NCBI GenBank assembly: GCA_945859605.1
Contig: OX243824.1
Location: forward strand, 30,825,869-30,889,868
Reading direction: 5' to 3'
Source: Lumbricus rubellus
Taxonomy: Eukaryota; Annelida; Clitellata; Crassiclitellata; Lumbricidae
DNA: 64,000 nt
In this document: positions 11,161 to 22,764 of the stretch, one piece after another
Layout of the letters: each line of letters opens with the position of its first letter
Position numbering within the stretch: the first letter of the stretch is position 1
The notes under the pieces: model-generated
Databases searched by the model: none
Seen by the model: the letters and a program-made list of their open reading frames with translations, nothing else
What the model was told of the DNA's origin: nothing
Program-made: the position numbers and the translations under genes

Positions 11161-14100
11161 GTCATTGATTTATTCTTATAATAGGAAAATAACAATTATA
11201 TTCTAAGTTCTGCGAAACCGATAATTTACAGCTGGCATTTGGCATCTTCAAAAGTTAAGGGATGAAGGATTGTGGTTTGCACAATCAGAGTGCGCCAGAC
11301 GATGGGGTTTGAGATGGGCGGGGACAAGTTAGTGATGGATGCAAGATAATTTAAGCGATATAAAATTATGATGCGTAGCAAAGAACAGTTTAACAGTTAA
11401 TTGGAGAGCAAGAGAAGCCCGTTCTTTTGTTCAATGGTGACAACGTTCTACGGCGCTTCCTTCCCATTTATATCTTTAGAGTAACCTTTCCTATTCATTT
11501 TAGGCCTAACCTCTAAAAATATTTCGCCGTTGTAAAAGTTTCTTTTGGCTTAAATTACTTGATCTTCATGAGTAAAATAATTGAGAAATAGATTGCTTTG
11601 TTAGATTGCCTTAGTTATTCTCAGTTAATAATAATAGGCCTATGTCTTTTTTTCCAAATCAATCTGCACAAAAATTAATGTCTCCAAGAGTTTGTTGTGA
11701 GGACCTGTTGAGTGTTGACTCGTGTTGAGGCAAGATCGCGGGGGTAAGATCGCGGGTGCAAAACCAACTTACTCCACAATAAGAATAATTCGCCATTGCA
11801 TGGGTTATGGCGTTAGTCGCATTCAAGTTCGATACGAAATGAATTCTCGCTTAATACATGTAGAATCTGATGTCGGATTGATGAAAATAATTTTAACCTA
11901 AATAGGAGTGAGATCGATAAATTGATTCGTGTTTAAATTGGAGATGTACCGTATTGTTGAAAAAAATAATGCTCATTTGCTCATTTGCTCAATACTCAAC
12001 TTTCAAATGATGTGGCAGTTTTGTTTGCGATTTTAATTGAAACTTTCAATCAGCAAAGAAGACCACAATTTTCTTAGATATTGCTATTTTACCTAACAGA
12101 TTTTTCTTAGGCCTACATAATTTATTTAGAAAGACTGGATGTTATAAAACTGAAGCATATTTGATCAGCAGTAGTGCATCCATTTATTACTATTAAAAAT
12201 GAAATTTATGTGTTTGTCGATATTGTCAACCATCTTGCTCCAAGCAGGCAGCGAACTTGGTCCAGTCCGGAAAAAATGTAAGATCATTTTTGGCAAACTT
12301 AGAAAAAGCCTAAAATATTCTGATACCTGATTCTCAGCTAGAATGTAGCTGTTATAAAATCAATACCCTGTGGAAAAATGAATTAGGTATATGTTGGTAT
12401 GAACAGATTTAAAAATAACTTATAGGCTATTAGTCCTATATTGTATATCCGCCAACTTGCTCTCACTTCCTCTACACAGCGACTTCCTGCAGTCAATACA
12501 ATTCTGAAACCTTTATTTAATCTTATCATGAGATGTATCAAAGGTTAATGATCACGAAATCAAATCTGATATCACTTACATAGATCCCGATCTATTAGGC
12601 TTACGATGCATCAGAATATTATTTTACAGGAATAGGTTCATTATCAAAGGTTACGTCGACGATCCCATCGACAAAGAACGATTAATCAGAAGACTTATCA
12701 GGCCCGATAATTATAATTATTATGTTCTGTGTTTAAGTGCTTCCCTATCGCCGACGTCTCTTTCTTTCTTATAACTAAAGGACGCTTTCGAATCGATATT
12801 CAACTAGGACAACACAATGAGGTCATTCTATATATTTGGAGGTAGGTCTATTTCATTATAACTTTGCTGAAAATTACTTTCATGTGAAAAGGTGAGAACT
12901 CTAACCAGAGAAATGAACACAAAATTACTAAATAATTTATTTGTAATATATCCCGCAGTCGATCGAGTCGATCGAAAACTCATCGAATCGATCGACTTGC
13001 AAGTCGCTAGTTTTGTCGAATCAAGTCTAAACTCGGAAATAGTTCACTTATTTCTGCAGCTAACTCGCTAATGACCTTCATGATATAATGACGTAGACCT
13101 AAATTCGTGTTTACAAACAACTGCAAGTAGGCTAATGAAACTCTTGGCCGTTGGCGTTTTCGCATTAGTCGAAATGTGGAAGTAATAGACTAATTGGGAT
13201 AGGCTGCATTTTCACAGTATCACGATGTTGTTGCTCCGGATAGCAAATTCCATCAAATTATTCACGTCATTTCGTCTAGTGGAATAATGATCGCAATTTA
13301 GGCAGAGGCATTGGAGCAGTTGTAATAAATATGGTCCAGGCTATGTCTACGAGATTCATGAGTGAAGGGCAGTTGCGCACTGGATAACACGCTGGCATGG
13401 AAAGCGAGAGGTAGCGAGATCGCGCCCCGATGGGCTGCTATTAGTGCCGTGTATTGCAAGCTGTTTGTTCCGTTAGAAATTAAGATTTAGCCTATATAGA
13501 CCTATGAATTTGCGTCCTCGTGTATTGTTTCAACTGCAAAACTGTAAACTGTAGGGCTTACGCTTTAAGCCTTTAACCGATTGCGGCCTTTCAACCGGAT
13601 TGTTTCAATAAAGTAAAACAACATTATTATGAGTTTCCGATCTCAGTAACTGGGATTATATAATAATGAAGCAGTCGTAAGCATAATTTTCACGAAAGAC
13701 CGCAGCAGTCCACGTCGTCGTGTTAAGTCGATCGTAGTACAAGACTGGAGGTATAAATTTATAATAGTTTGTAAGCGTTGTAGGCCTATTCTTCGTTACT
13801 TTGCGCCATATCGAAAGCGGCTAAAACCTGCTCATCGAATCTTCCATTGCTGATATCGCGGGACATTCGATCAATTTTAGGTATTTGGAGAATGGGTGGG
13901 GTGTGAATTTATCTAACCTATAAACGTAGAATTATTTACAGTTGAGCATTCTTGATTAATTTATGCTGTAATCAAAATTTAAAATGATTAGGCTATGATT
14001 GTTTGAAGTGTTCCAAATAATGTTCAAAGTGAGGCAACTCGAATCTAGTTAGTGACTCTAAAATTACTGTTCTTATGTGTTCTAGATGTTCTAGGTGTTC

Positions 14101-14837
14101 TAAAAGCAAAATAAACAAAGTCAGCTGGTAGAAATAACACACCTTTTTAGTAGCAATGTTTAAAACCAAGCAAATGGTAGTAAATTTGCAAAAATAAACA
14201 CGCACGGAAGTGGTTTTTTCAACTTCTCGTCATCTGAGTTAATGCAATTATAATTGGGGGATACTTTATTTTGCGACACCAGCAGAAAGATAATGCGGTG
14301 GAAAACAGGACGGGAGACCTGCCCACGTGTTAGGCTCATGCCAGGTTGAAAGAGAGTCAATAACACTTTGAACCTATAATTCTGTTTATCTCAGATGGAA
14401 TTTGTCGCAAATCAGCCTAGGCCTAGCCCTACTTGCACATGAAACGATTTCGAATTCATCCATTAATCAAAATGGTCATTTCCAAAGCAATATAATATTA
14501 TATATAATATGTATAATATGTATATAATAGTTAGCGAAGACGTAACCAGTTTCCTCAGCATGTCAATTCACGTTATTTCAACATTCAAGTTCGGTTGAAC
14601 TGAAACCCTCTTCAACTCGATCCCATCTATCGACTACAGTGACGCAAGAAGGTAAACAATATTGGGTTAGCTGAAGTAGCTCTCGTAGATATCTAGAGCC
14701 AAGACATGGCTAGCTCAAAGATCCATCGTAACAAGGAAACTGTGCAACAGCGATACAAAAAGAATATAGTTTAAATGGGATTCATAACGACGATGATAAC
14801 AACGATGATGACGATACTATGCAGTGAAGATTGCTGG
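11161..14837. other. long spacer with few landmarks
   Basis: No gene recognised. Bases 12794-12930 (around CAACACAATGA and the following CTCTAACCAGAGA) match 31515-31650. This marks the equivalent left flank of duplicated units II and III. At 12959-13003 there is an imperfect palindrome of AGTCGATCGA units. A degenerate arginine-tRNA-like stretch lies at about 13367-13440. Confidence 0.4.
13367..13440 (+). repeat. degenerate tRNA-like sequence
   Basis: GCAGTTGCGCACTGGATAA resembles the D-arm of an arginine tRNA, but the expected GTTCGA of the T-arm is replaced by GAGATCGCGCC. It is at best a tRNA relic or SINE head. Confidence 0.3.
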
Positions 14838-15172
14838 CCTGTGTGTGTGTGTGTCTGTGTGTCTCTGTCTTTGTCTTTGTTTGTCTGTTTGCCTGTCTGT
14901 CTCTGTCTGTCTGACTCTCTGTCGGTCTCTCTCTAACTTTTTCTTTCTTTCTCTATCTTTCTTTCTTTCTATCTTTCTCTCTGTCTCTCTCTTTCTCTCT
15001 CTTTCTCTCTCTTTTTATTCTCTCTCTCTTTCTCTTTCTCTCTCTTTCTCTCTCTTTTTTCTCTCTCTCTTTCTCTCCCTTTCTCTCTCTCTTTCATTTT
15101 CTCTCTCTCTTTCTCTATCTCTATCTCTATCTCTATCTCTCTCCCTCCATCTCCCTCTCCCTCGTAAGGCAA
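14838..15172. repeat. polypyrimidine microsatellite
   Basis: (TG)n turns into (CTGT)n and then into a long (TCTC/TTTC)n tract on the + strand. It is strand-asymmetric and open in several frames, giving Ser/Leu/Phe-rich false frames on the + strand and Glu/Arg/Lys-rich ones on the minus strand. Confidence 0.95.
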
Positions 15173-15319
15173 TTAATTGCACATCGATATCGGAATTCCG
15201 GGTGCTCGTATTATCGAAAACATTTCACAGTGTGTTATTTCAGCCCAGCGAATGCGTTATTCTGTTTGCCGTTGCAGTCTCTATAATTTCTCCCGTTTCT
15301 CTGTTGCTTTGCATTACTA

Positions 15320-15440
15320 TTCTATTCTATTCTATTCTATTTCGGGATTTATAAAGCGCCTCTCACAGAACAACCTAATCAGAGGCGCTCCCAGTGCGAA
15401 GAACTCCTGGAAAAAGAAAAGTCTTTAGACATCTGGCAGA
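15320..15440 (-). repeat. CR1/L2-like LINE 3' end fragment
   Basis: The minus strand encodes the last residues of the same LINE family as 2880-4040 (KTFLFPG...GSASD, compared with KTVLFSRGWAGSASE). It then has the shared tail GGGAGCGCCTCTGA...AGGCGCTTTATAAA and ends in a (ATAGA)n repeat. Confidence 0.7.
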
Positions 15441-15545
15441 AAAAGTAAAACCTCCAGATAAAAATCTGAGCACTATCATAGGCCTATATCGAATTGTTCT
15501 ACATTGTTACGACTTTGTAAAAGAATATGGTTTTATTTTCTTCAG

Positions 15546-16035
15546 TTTCACTTTTTTCCGTGGTCAAATTAAAAGCGACATCAGAATCTGTTTCTGAGAC
15601 AACCTGCGAAGTACGCAATCTATCTGCTACGGTCGATGACAATTTGAGGAGCTACCCCCGATGGAGTTGAGATAACTGGCCTTCCAAACACCGGCGGCTG
15701 GAATAGACCGGACGTTGTCGATCTTCCTTGCACTGCGCAGTTAATAGGGATTCATGGACTGAATTGGTTGGGAGTTGCGGGTATTATAGCGTCAACAAAC
15801 GACGATTATGTGATGACAAATTCTTCCTGGAAATGTTCAAACGAAAGTCAATTGGGTTGGGAGGAAATCGATTTTGACGATTCCACGTGGACGTATGCCA
15901 TTGAGTATGGAGATAGTCCACCATATGATTGGGGACCCGTGCCTGGAATTAACCCAAACGCTTTCTGGATATGGCTGAGACAATCGACTGGCATGAAAGA
16001 GTTTGACACTGATGTCTTCTGCAGAAAGAGATTGG
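15546..16035 (+). pseudogene. galactose-binding-like exon, unit II, frameshifted
   Basis: Equivalent to the exon at 34038-34513, with the same polypyrimidine-TTCAG acceptor and GTAAAA donor. The second half is open (GIIASTNDDYVMTNSSWKC, then GWEEIDFDDSTW and WIWLRQSTG) and shows the GW...FDDS.W pattern of a galactose-binding-like jelly roll. The first half has one extra C in a run of five near 15653-15658 compared with the unit III copy. This shifts the frame and gives a stop at once. Either the exon is decaying or the base is an assembly error. Family members are secreted or cell-surface sugar/ligand-binding modules placed before EGF repeats. Confidence 0.65.
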
Positions 16036-16179
16036 GTAAAATCATTTTTTCACTTTTCTGTCATTATTATTTATAGGCCTATTGTTTAACCAGTTGTGAC
16101 AATAGTGGAAAATTTCGAAACTAACTTGGAAATTAGCATGATATATTATTATAGTGCATCATAGATATGCACCTCCACT

Positions 16180-16265
16180 GATGACCCTAAACTCCTAAAG
16201 GCACAATTATACCAATGTCTCTGTGCGCGTAGCTACACTGGGCCGGACTGCCATTTTTTAAATTG
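16180..16265 (+). pseudogene. relic EGF type A exon
   Basis: One frame reads CTSTDDPKLLK then YQCLCARSYTGPDCH. It preserves the C-terminal half of a type A EGF domain but not the first cysteines or a donor. It lies in front of the intact type A exon at 16825 and seems to be an older duplicate. Confidence 0.55.
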
Positions 16266-16824
16266 CTCACAATGTCCTCTCTTACCCAACACAGAAGTTA
16301 CTATTCTAATTATTATTAATATCATTAATACTTTTCATGCTCGTGGTAAGCATGATCCCATGGACTTCATCAGGCCAGCGTGCTCCTGAAATTATAGTAT
16401 AATTTTATATTATAGTTCTATGTCCACTTTTTTGCGAAACTGAGAAAAACGAATTTTAAGATTAGGTGGGGAAAATATTTTTTCATGTTTCAATAATGAC
16501 GATTAAATTTACTGGTTTGGACAACACTGTTTGTCCCTAATATGATCATGTGCATATTTTGAACAAAATGTAAATGTAATAAAAGAGTATTTTTAATATA
16601 GTTAGGGCGGGGATGACAACATAATTATGGACAAGCGTTCATAATTTATGTTCTCATTTAATCCTCCTTCTAAGCTATGTCGCAACCACGACATTCTTAT
16701 TGAACATCTGATAAAATATCTTATATATCTTTCTCTTCTGCATTAATTATTTCACATGACATTAGTATGCGTAGGCTACACTGACATCAAATCAATGATG
16801 ATAACAGAGTCTTGTAATTTTTAG
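16266..16824. other. intron, no feature seen
   Basis: AT-rich spacer. Nothing was recognised. Confidence 0.4.
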
Positions 16825-16944
16825 ATCCAAACGTATGTGCCATAAGCAACCCTTGTCAATTCGGAGCCAGCTGCATTGATGAACCTAGCATTGAATACCA
16901 ATGCATCTGTGTGCCTGGCTACACTGAAAAGAACTGCTCAACAG
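16825..16944 (+). CDS. EGF-like exon, type A2 (unit II)
   Basis: A 120-nt phase 1-1 exon (acceptor ATTTTTAG, donor GTAATT). It encodes a complete EGF domain ([16 protein letters not shown], then [17 protein letters not shown]). It follows the galactose-binding-like exon by about 790 nt, the same order as in unit III. Confidence 0.82.
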
Positions 16945-17063
16945 GTAATTATTATCACTTGCCAAAATCACTTAGGCATATCACTTAGAAATTATTATTT
17001 CTATCATTAGGGTTAAACAATAGTCTTATTAATTATTTTATATTTACTATTATTAAAATATAA

Positions 17064-17068
17064 TGATG

Positions 17069-17136
<68 letters not shown>

Positions 17137-17137
17137 T
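17064..17137. repeat. (TAA)n microsatellite, LINE target
   Basis: About 74 bp of ATA/TAA triplets directly in front of the truncated retrotransposon copy 1. It appears to be the target, with the matching (TAA)n tail at 18504-18524. Confidence 0.9.
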
Positions 17138-18524
17138 TCAAACGGATAAACCTAGAGTCTATGATATTTCTTGGGGCGCCGCTCTTCAAAGGAAAGGCAC
17201 TGGACGACGCACTTCAAAACCAAAGAGACAATTTGGACCAAGCAGTGAAGGATTTGCTGAGACTGCCTGTACAAGGGGCGTTGATGCTGCTGCGGTCATG
17301 CTTTGGAGCTGTGAAGGTGACTTACTTATTGAGGACCGCACCATGCTGGGGTCACCCTCTCTTGGAGTCATTGGATAACTTGATGAGGCTCGGACTGGAA
17401 GCGATCATCAACATCAAGCTCAATGACATCCAGTGGAAACAGGCAACGCTACCAATCAGAGATGGTGGTCTTGGGATTAGAAGGGTTTCGATGCTGGCTT
17501 CTTCCGCTTACTTAGCGTCAGCTGCATCAACCAGAAATCTCGGGACTGCAATTCTCGGCTGCGGGGATTGGACGGATGATCTGAGGGAGGAGATTTTACA
17601 GTTCCGCATCGCATCATATCCGAGTGGAGATGAGGATGCGTTGACCAAGCAGAAGGTCTGGGACAGACCATTGATCGACAGCGACAAATCAGATGTTTGG
17701 ACATCACTCAACGACCCCTTCAACCGAGCCCGACTTGGAGCGGTGACATCTCCACACGCCGGTGACTGGATGGCTACTGTGCCAATAATTACTTGCGGAT
17801 TGGGTCTTAGCAACGAGGCCGTCAGGGTTGCGATTGGGTTGCGCTTGGGTCTAAATCTGAACGCGCCACACCAGTGCCAGTGTGGAGAGTGGGTGGATCC
17901 AGGAGGACACCACGGTTTGGTCTGCAAACAATCTGGGGGGCGAGCCAGCAGACACTTTGCAATTAATGACATCATCTGGAGGGCCCTCCAGAGAGCTGAT
18001 ACTCCCAGCACGAAAGAACCGCCTGGCCTGTTCCGTACCGACGGCAAACGACCTGATGGCGCGACGTTGATCCCATGGGCGCGTGGCAAATACATTGCCT
18101 GGGATGCCACTAGTATCCACACGTGCGCCACCTCATACATCCATGTGACATCGACTTCACCCGGGGGTGCGGCTGAAGTGGCTGCAACACGCAAAAATGC
18201 GAAGTACGTGAACCTTCCCGCAACACACGATTTCGTCCCTGTTGCTCTCGAAACACTCGGTCCCATCAACAAATCAGGTTCTGAATTTTTATCTGAACTT
18301 GGTCGGCGTTTGACAGTTATTACTGGCAATCCACTCGAAGCCACTCATCTTTTCCAACGCCTCTCAATTTGCACCCAAAGATTTAACGCAGTTGCATTTC
18401 GAGGCACTTTCACACAGTTGTTGAGTGACGAGGACCGCTAACTAGAGATCAAAGAACTTCTTGTGTTGTTTCTTGTAAGAATGTTTTGTTTAATAAAAGA
18501 TTGAATAATAATAATAATAATAAT
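17138..18524 (+). mobile_element. RLE-type non-LTR retrotransposon copy 1, 5'-truncated
   Basis: The open frame starts inside the (TAA)n and runs to a stop at 18439-18441. It keeps only the region after the reverse transcriptase palm: the thumb-like part beginning IFLGAPLFKGKALDDAL, the conserved DGGLGIRR segment, a CxC...HxxxC zinc motif (CQCGEWVDPGGHHGLVC, residues about 238-254), and the endonuclease core RPDGATLIPWARGKYIAWDAT. A PD...D core after a CCHC-type knuckle is the hallmark of the restriction-like endonuclease of R2/R4/Dong-type elements. The 3' UTR is about 62 nt and ends in (TAA)n. The frame is intact, so the insertion is young, but the copy cannot retrotranspose by itself. Confidence 0.85.
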
Positions 18525-18532
18525 TATTATTA

Positions 18533-18706
18533 TCATAATACGTCAGACTCTTTCGCTGAATCTATGACCCTTCCCCAGCGGGATATCCATCTCTTTATCC
18601 CCCCTTTGTAGACATTACATGCATATTTTCTAGTTTGTCTGTCATCTTGTGTTTTTTTGGTTGCAATAAAGTGAATTGGTTGATTGATTGATTGATTGAC
18701 AAACAT
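18533..18706 (+). repeat. LINE 3' end with (GATT)n tail
   Basis: Contains the block CCCCAGCGGGATATCC...CAATAAAGTGAATTGGTTGATTGATTG. A related block with the same GCGGGATAT and CAATAAATTGAATTGAAT elements is seen at 33240-33380. It is interpreted as the 3' UTR of an L2/CR1-like LINE family. Confidence 0.5.
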
Positions 18707-18821
18707 TCCAGCAATCTTCTCAAATTTCAATGCTTTTCTCGTACAGAAATTACACTGGTAATAATGATAATAATTATTCGCTATGAGCTGATGCAACTTG
18801 AATTTCTTATTTTGCTAACAG

Positions 18822-18935
18822 AAATAGACTTCTGCGAAAGTATTCCATGTGAAACTGGAGGATCGTGTCTGACCATAGTGAATGGCTACGTCTGCCAATG
18901 TCCGCCTGGATATACAGGAAGCAACTGCGAATACG
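18822..18935 (+). CDS. EGF-like exon, type B4 (unit II)
   Basis: A 114-nt phase 1-1 exon (acceptor TGCTAACAG, donor GTCAGT) with a complete EGF domain (EIDFCESIPCETGGSC then [17 protein letters not shown]). It is equivalent to B1/B2 of unit I. Confidence 0.82.
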
Positions 18936-19503
18936 GTCAGTTTGACAACCATATCGAATCTGACAATAGGCCTATTATTATGAATGAATACATGTTGCAG
19001 TTCAATTAGGAAAGAGTTGAACCCAATTAGTGTTTCCATATGGGAACGATAGAACAAAAATTCACAAACCGTTTACTTCGCGGCGAATGCCCCGTAAAGT
19101 TAGACCTAGGCTACCTTGTTTGAAGCAATGATCACGATTGCACTCAACAAACTCTGCTGAAATCTGTTCATCGACTTCCATTGGCGACAACCGGAGACTC
19201 GACCTCGATTGTTTATACCAAGTCAAATGGAATCAGTAACAACAACAACACGAGCCTCAATGTATCATGTGCCTCTCAAGGGGACTGTGCTGCGATTCAC
19301 TATAGAGAACACCGTAAAATGAAACGCAATATTAGGTTATTAGGCCTATAAATTAAGTTATTTGTTGACGCATTCACTATGCGCCCGCATTCACTATGAG
19401 CCCGCCGCCCATTGAATGATGCTTGGACATTAGATTGTGGCGCTCATTAGATGTGAGATAATAAAACAATCTATATTGCATTTTACCACTTTCGTAATTT
19501 ATT
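18936..19503. other. intron, no feature seen
   Basis: Two TAGGCCTA motifs (near 18966 and 19343). No coding or repeat assignment. Confidence 0.4.
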
Positions 19504-19511
19504 AAGCTTAT

Positions 19512-19895
19512 CATAGGCGTACGGGAGATTTCAGCAGTGGGGGGGGGGGGGGTGGGCAAGATTGAACTTCCGTCAAACCGTAAAAAAAGTTGACGACCTT
19601 TTTTTAGTCATTCGGTCTGTCTTTGCCCGAAAAACCAAACTTGCCCGAAAGTTGATGACTTTTTTTCTTTTTTAGTCATTCGGTCTGTCTTTGCCCGAAA
19701 AACCAGACTTGCCCGAAAGTTGATGACCTTTTTTTCTTTTTTTTAGTCATTCGGTCTGTCTTTGCCCGAAAAACGAAAGTCGATGACCTTTTTTTAGTCA
19801 TTCGGTCTGTGTTTGCCCGAAAAACCAACCAGACTTGCCCGAAAGTGGGGGGGAGGGGCAATTGCTTCCCTGCACCCCCGCCTCGTACGCCTATG
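19512..19895. mobile_element. non-autonomous hAT MITE with internal tandem repeats
   Basis: A 384-bp element with termini CATAGGCGTACGGG / CTCGTACGCCTATG and a perfect 8-bp target duplication AAGCTTAT (19504-19511 and 19896-19903). The interior is four imperfect units of about 60-90 bp containing TTAGTCATTCGGTCTGT, CTTTGCCCGAAAAACC and a T-rich tract. There is no transposase frame. Confidence 0.85.
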
Positions 19896-19903
19896 AAGCT
19901 TAT

Positions 19904-20328
19904 GTAATTATTGTGTGACCGCAGTATATAATTTATTGGACATTTTGTGTGCTTTTTGTTTAGCTGTCTATCTACCTGATTATCTGTGCATAGATATAAA
20001 ATGCTTCGAGAAACATGACTGGAAGCAGATAATAATATTATGTTATGCTCAGTTAGACAGAGATTGGCAATACAAAGGAAGTTGAAAATATGGTACCATG
20101 ATGCAAGCAGTGTTTGCAACCACGTAGGCTAATTATACATGTATGTTGGGACGATTACGCTAAGTTTGTGTAGGCCCTAATCAAAAATGCTTAGTGGTCC
20201 TCTGAAGGCTGTATTAGAGTCTTGTCAACAGTAAACAACGCCTTACGGAACATAGACGATGGCGTCGATGACTGATCAAAGCCAATGTAAAATCTTTCGC
20301 TGAATCTATCTACATGTTCACATTCCCC
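19904..20328. other. intron, no feature seen
   Basis: No recognised element. Confidence 0.35.
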
Positions 20329-20391
20329 GGCCGGTAAGCGTGAATACAATCTGGAATATAGCGAAGCCCAGGGCGGAGTTTGCCAGTTGAT

Positions 20392-20446
20392 GTTAGCAGT
20401 TATTGGTCAAGCTATAATTAGCTTGACCAACAACAGTACTGCTAAC
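20392..20446. repeat. hairpin inside the 9-bp-TSD element
   Basis: TTGGTCAAGCTA (20403-20414) pairs perfectly with TAGCTTGACCAA (20419-20430) over a 4-nt loop. Outside this, GTTAGCAGT pairs with ACTGCTAAC after an internal bulge. Confidence 0.75.
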
Positions 20447-20569
20447 GAACCAACAGCAAATCCGCTGGCGCGTTGCAAAGCAAAGAAAGTTCCATATAAC
20501 AGTAAGTAAGTACGCATAAAAGTAAAGTATGAGACAGGAAATTCTGTATGGTTGGAAAGAATGTAATGA

Positions 20570-20805
20570 CGACACTAACCCTAACACTAACCCTAACCGA
20601 CCCTCACGACGCAAAACCTTAGTAATCTAATGACGACACTAACACTAACCCTAACCGACCCTCACGACGCAAAACCTTAGTATTCTAATGACGACACTAA
20701 CCCTAACACTAACCCTAACCGACCCTCACGACGCGAAACCTTAGTAATCTAATGACGACACTGACCCTAACACTAACCCCAACCGACCCTCACGACGCCA
20801 AACCT
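20570..20805. repeat. 64-bp satellite with telomere-like CCCTAA core
   Basis: Four units, each containing TAATGACGACACTAACCCTA, then AACCCTAACC and GACCCTCACGACGC. The (CTAACCCTAA) cores resemble the metazoan telomere repeat but sit inside a transposable element. One related unit is at 61195-61262. Confidence 0.85.
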
Positions 20806-21369
20806 TACCCTGCGCGAGCGACACCTGGGTGTCCAATTTAATCCTATAGGCATGCTGAAAATTTACTAATAAAGCAGGCTAAAGTGATATATAGGCTAAT
20901 TACCTGTGTCATTTGTTCGTCCATACGAAAGGTCATTTGTGATAAATTGTAATAGCAAAACTAGAAGCTTTTAGATTGAAATTCGTGCAAAATCGTCACA
21001 GCATGCCGACGCACGTGTCGAGCAGATGTTGACAAATTACAAAAGGAGAGATGGTCAGAGGTCAGACAGCGGCCGTCCAAGTCAGTAGCCTACAGTGGTT
21101 ATTGTTTTGTTAGCTGTCAATCTCGTAAGAACCCGCCTCTTGAACTCTTGCTCTGACCCAGATGGGCTTCGCTATATTCCATTTTGTATTCTCGCGGCCG
21201 GTAATCGGCAATTTATGAAAATCTGATGTTATTTTTGTTGAGAAATTGCACGTACAGAGTCAAAGACACTACATATTCGCCATGAACTTGATACAAGTTG
21301 ATACAGTAACTGTTATGCCTTAGCCTAGCAACATTAAATAATATGTGTTGGTTTTTGCTAATAATGTAG

Positions 21370-21533
21370 TAATCAACTACTGCGACAGTATTCCTTGTGC
21401 CAACGGAGGATTGTGTTCGCCTAGGATGAATGGCTACGTCTGCCGATGTCGGTCTGGATACATAGGCGACCACTGCAAAGACAACAATGCCCTGTCTGAC
21501 AGTCATAATTATGGAATCAAACAATCAGTCTAA
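21370..21533 (+). CDS. EGF-like exon, type B5, splice donor lost
   Basis: The acceptor (AATGTAG) and the coding part match type B3 at 5167 almost exactly (INYCDSIPCANGGLC then YVCRCRSGYIGDHCKD). However, the donor that B3 has right after GAAGACG is replaced here by ACAACAATG. The frame therefore runs on for 17 more codons to a TAA at 21531-21533. The result would be a truncated, secreted form, unless another GT just downstream (for instance in CTGTCTG) is used. This may mark the dead end of unit II, whose transmembrane exon was not found. Confidence 0.6.
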
Positions 21534-21889
21534 TGATAGTTCAAACACTTCCCATACAGGTCAAAGTATTTAAGAGTTTAATTCACTTGCGTCAATCGTT
21601 TAAATCTGGGAACGCTAAATGAATTTAAGTCCAAAGATAAGTAGGACTTACTTTTCTATACGTCATCTTAGTTGCAATAGACTGTCAAATATTTCATATA
21701 GGCCTAGGCCTAGTTATTTATCAGCTCATAATTTGCAGAAATTTTATTTGCGGTCGCGATCTTCGAAGCTGTGACTCTCTGCTGAGTTCTGTTTATCAGC
21801 AGCAAACAAGGTAAGAGAATTCAAATTTTACGTGTAGGTCAATGTTTACAAGTTTAAAACGTGTATACCTACTGCAAAGGTTTGTCAGT
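21534..21889. other. spacer, no feature seen
   Basis: Contains two overlapping TAGGCCTA motifs near 21700. No gene recognised. Confidence 0.35.
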
Positions 21890-22760
21890 CACTCATTCAA
21901 TTGAGTAAAGCGGGGAGGAGACCCGACCGACGACTCCAATTGGAGCGTAGACTCGGAACCGACCTGGGCTGGCGAACCAAAGTCCACCGTGCCCACCTTC
22001 TCGTGGTGCGACCTGTTAGTAACCTTTCCGTATGGAAGGGTGAACGAACGGGCACGGATGGCAAACGGGGGGAAGGCAATGGCAAACCACCCCTTATCTT
22101 CTGCCAAGAAAATAGTCATGGTGTATCTAAAGAAACGATAGAGGTAGTATCGAGCTTCACATTCCTGGGATCTATGATAGAGAAGGAGGGAAGAAGTGAT
22201 ATGGAAATAAGGAGGAGGGTAACAATGGGGAAAACGGCAATGAACGGTCTGGAAAAGATTTGGAAGGACAAATATGTGAGCAGGGCAACAAAGAAAAGAC
22301 TGGTAAGAGCACTGATCTTCCCAGTCGTCCTATATGGATGCGAGACATGGACAAAGACACGGGATATGGAAAAGAAAATCAACGCGTGTGAGATGTGGAT
22401 TTGGAGAAAGATGCTACTTAAAGGATTTCATGGACGGAGAAGAGAACTAACGAATCGGTGCGCGAGGAGCTCGGAATAGAGAGGGAGGAGACACTGCAGC
22501 AAACAGCAACTTGGAGGAAATTGAGCTACTTCGGCCATGTGATGAGATCTAACGGTTTGGAAAAGGAGCTGATGACGGCATGCGGTGAGGGAAGGAGAAG
22601 ATGCGGAAGACCAAGGAAGAAATGGTTGGATGAGGTACAGGAAAAGTCTGGCATGAGACTGGAGGAACTAAGAGAGGCGACTAAGGAGAGGATCAACTGG
22701 AGAGGATGCACCAGGGCTTTCGCCAGAGCTCCAGTAGCTGACGGCACCAGGTGACCAGGT
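21890..22760 (+). pseudogene. RTE-like LINE fragment, frameshifted
   Basis: Two frames (about 22100-22479 and 22458-22754) together encode the C-terminal region of an RTE-like reverse transcriptase: FTFLGSMIEKEGRSDMEI, VVLYGCETWT, then YFGHVMRSNGLEKEL and GRPRKKWLDEVQ. A small indel near 22450 shifts the frame. The catalytic palm is absent. The preceding 200 bp (21901-22110, containing GGCAATGGCAAACCACC) looks like a short-element tail joined to it. It is inactive. Confidence 0.75.
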
Positions 22761-22764
22761 GATA

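Larger units (their letters stand above)
20338..21195. mobile_element. TIR element with 9-bp target duplication
   Basis: An 858-bp element. The left end GCGTGAATACAATCTGGAAT and the right end (reverse complement GCGAGAATACAAAATGGAAT) continue with ATAGCGAAGCCCA for about 33 bp of terminal inverted repeat. The direct repeat GGCCGGTAA flanks both ends (20329-20337 and 21196-21204). A 9-bp duplication fits Mutator-like or Merlin-type transposition. No transposase is present. Inside are a hairpin (20392-20446) and a satellite of CCCTAA-like units (20570-20805). Confidence 0.75.

Noticed and set aside
14824..15354. Ser/Leu/Phe-rich + frame and Glu/Arg-rich minus frame
   Set aside because: Read-through of a polypyrimidine microsatellite.
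17508..18344. 278-codon minus frame opposite retrotransposon copy 1
   Set aside because: Antisense shadow of the conserved endonuclease region. No domain is recognisable.
20570..20805. Interstitial telomere or chromosome fusion scar
   Set aside because: CCCTAA units are interrupted by other bases in a 64-bp period and are enclosed by the ends of a transposable element with target duplications.
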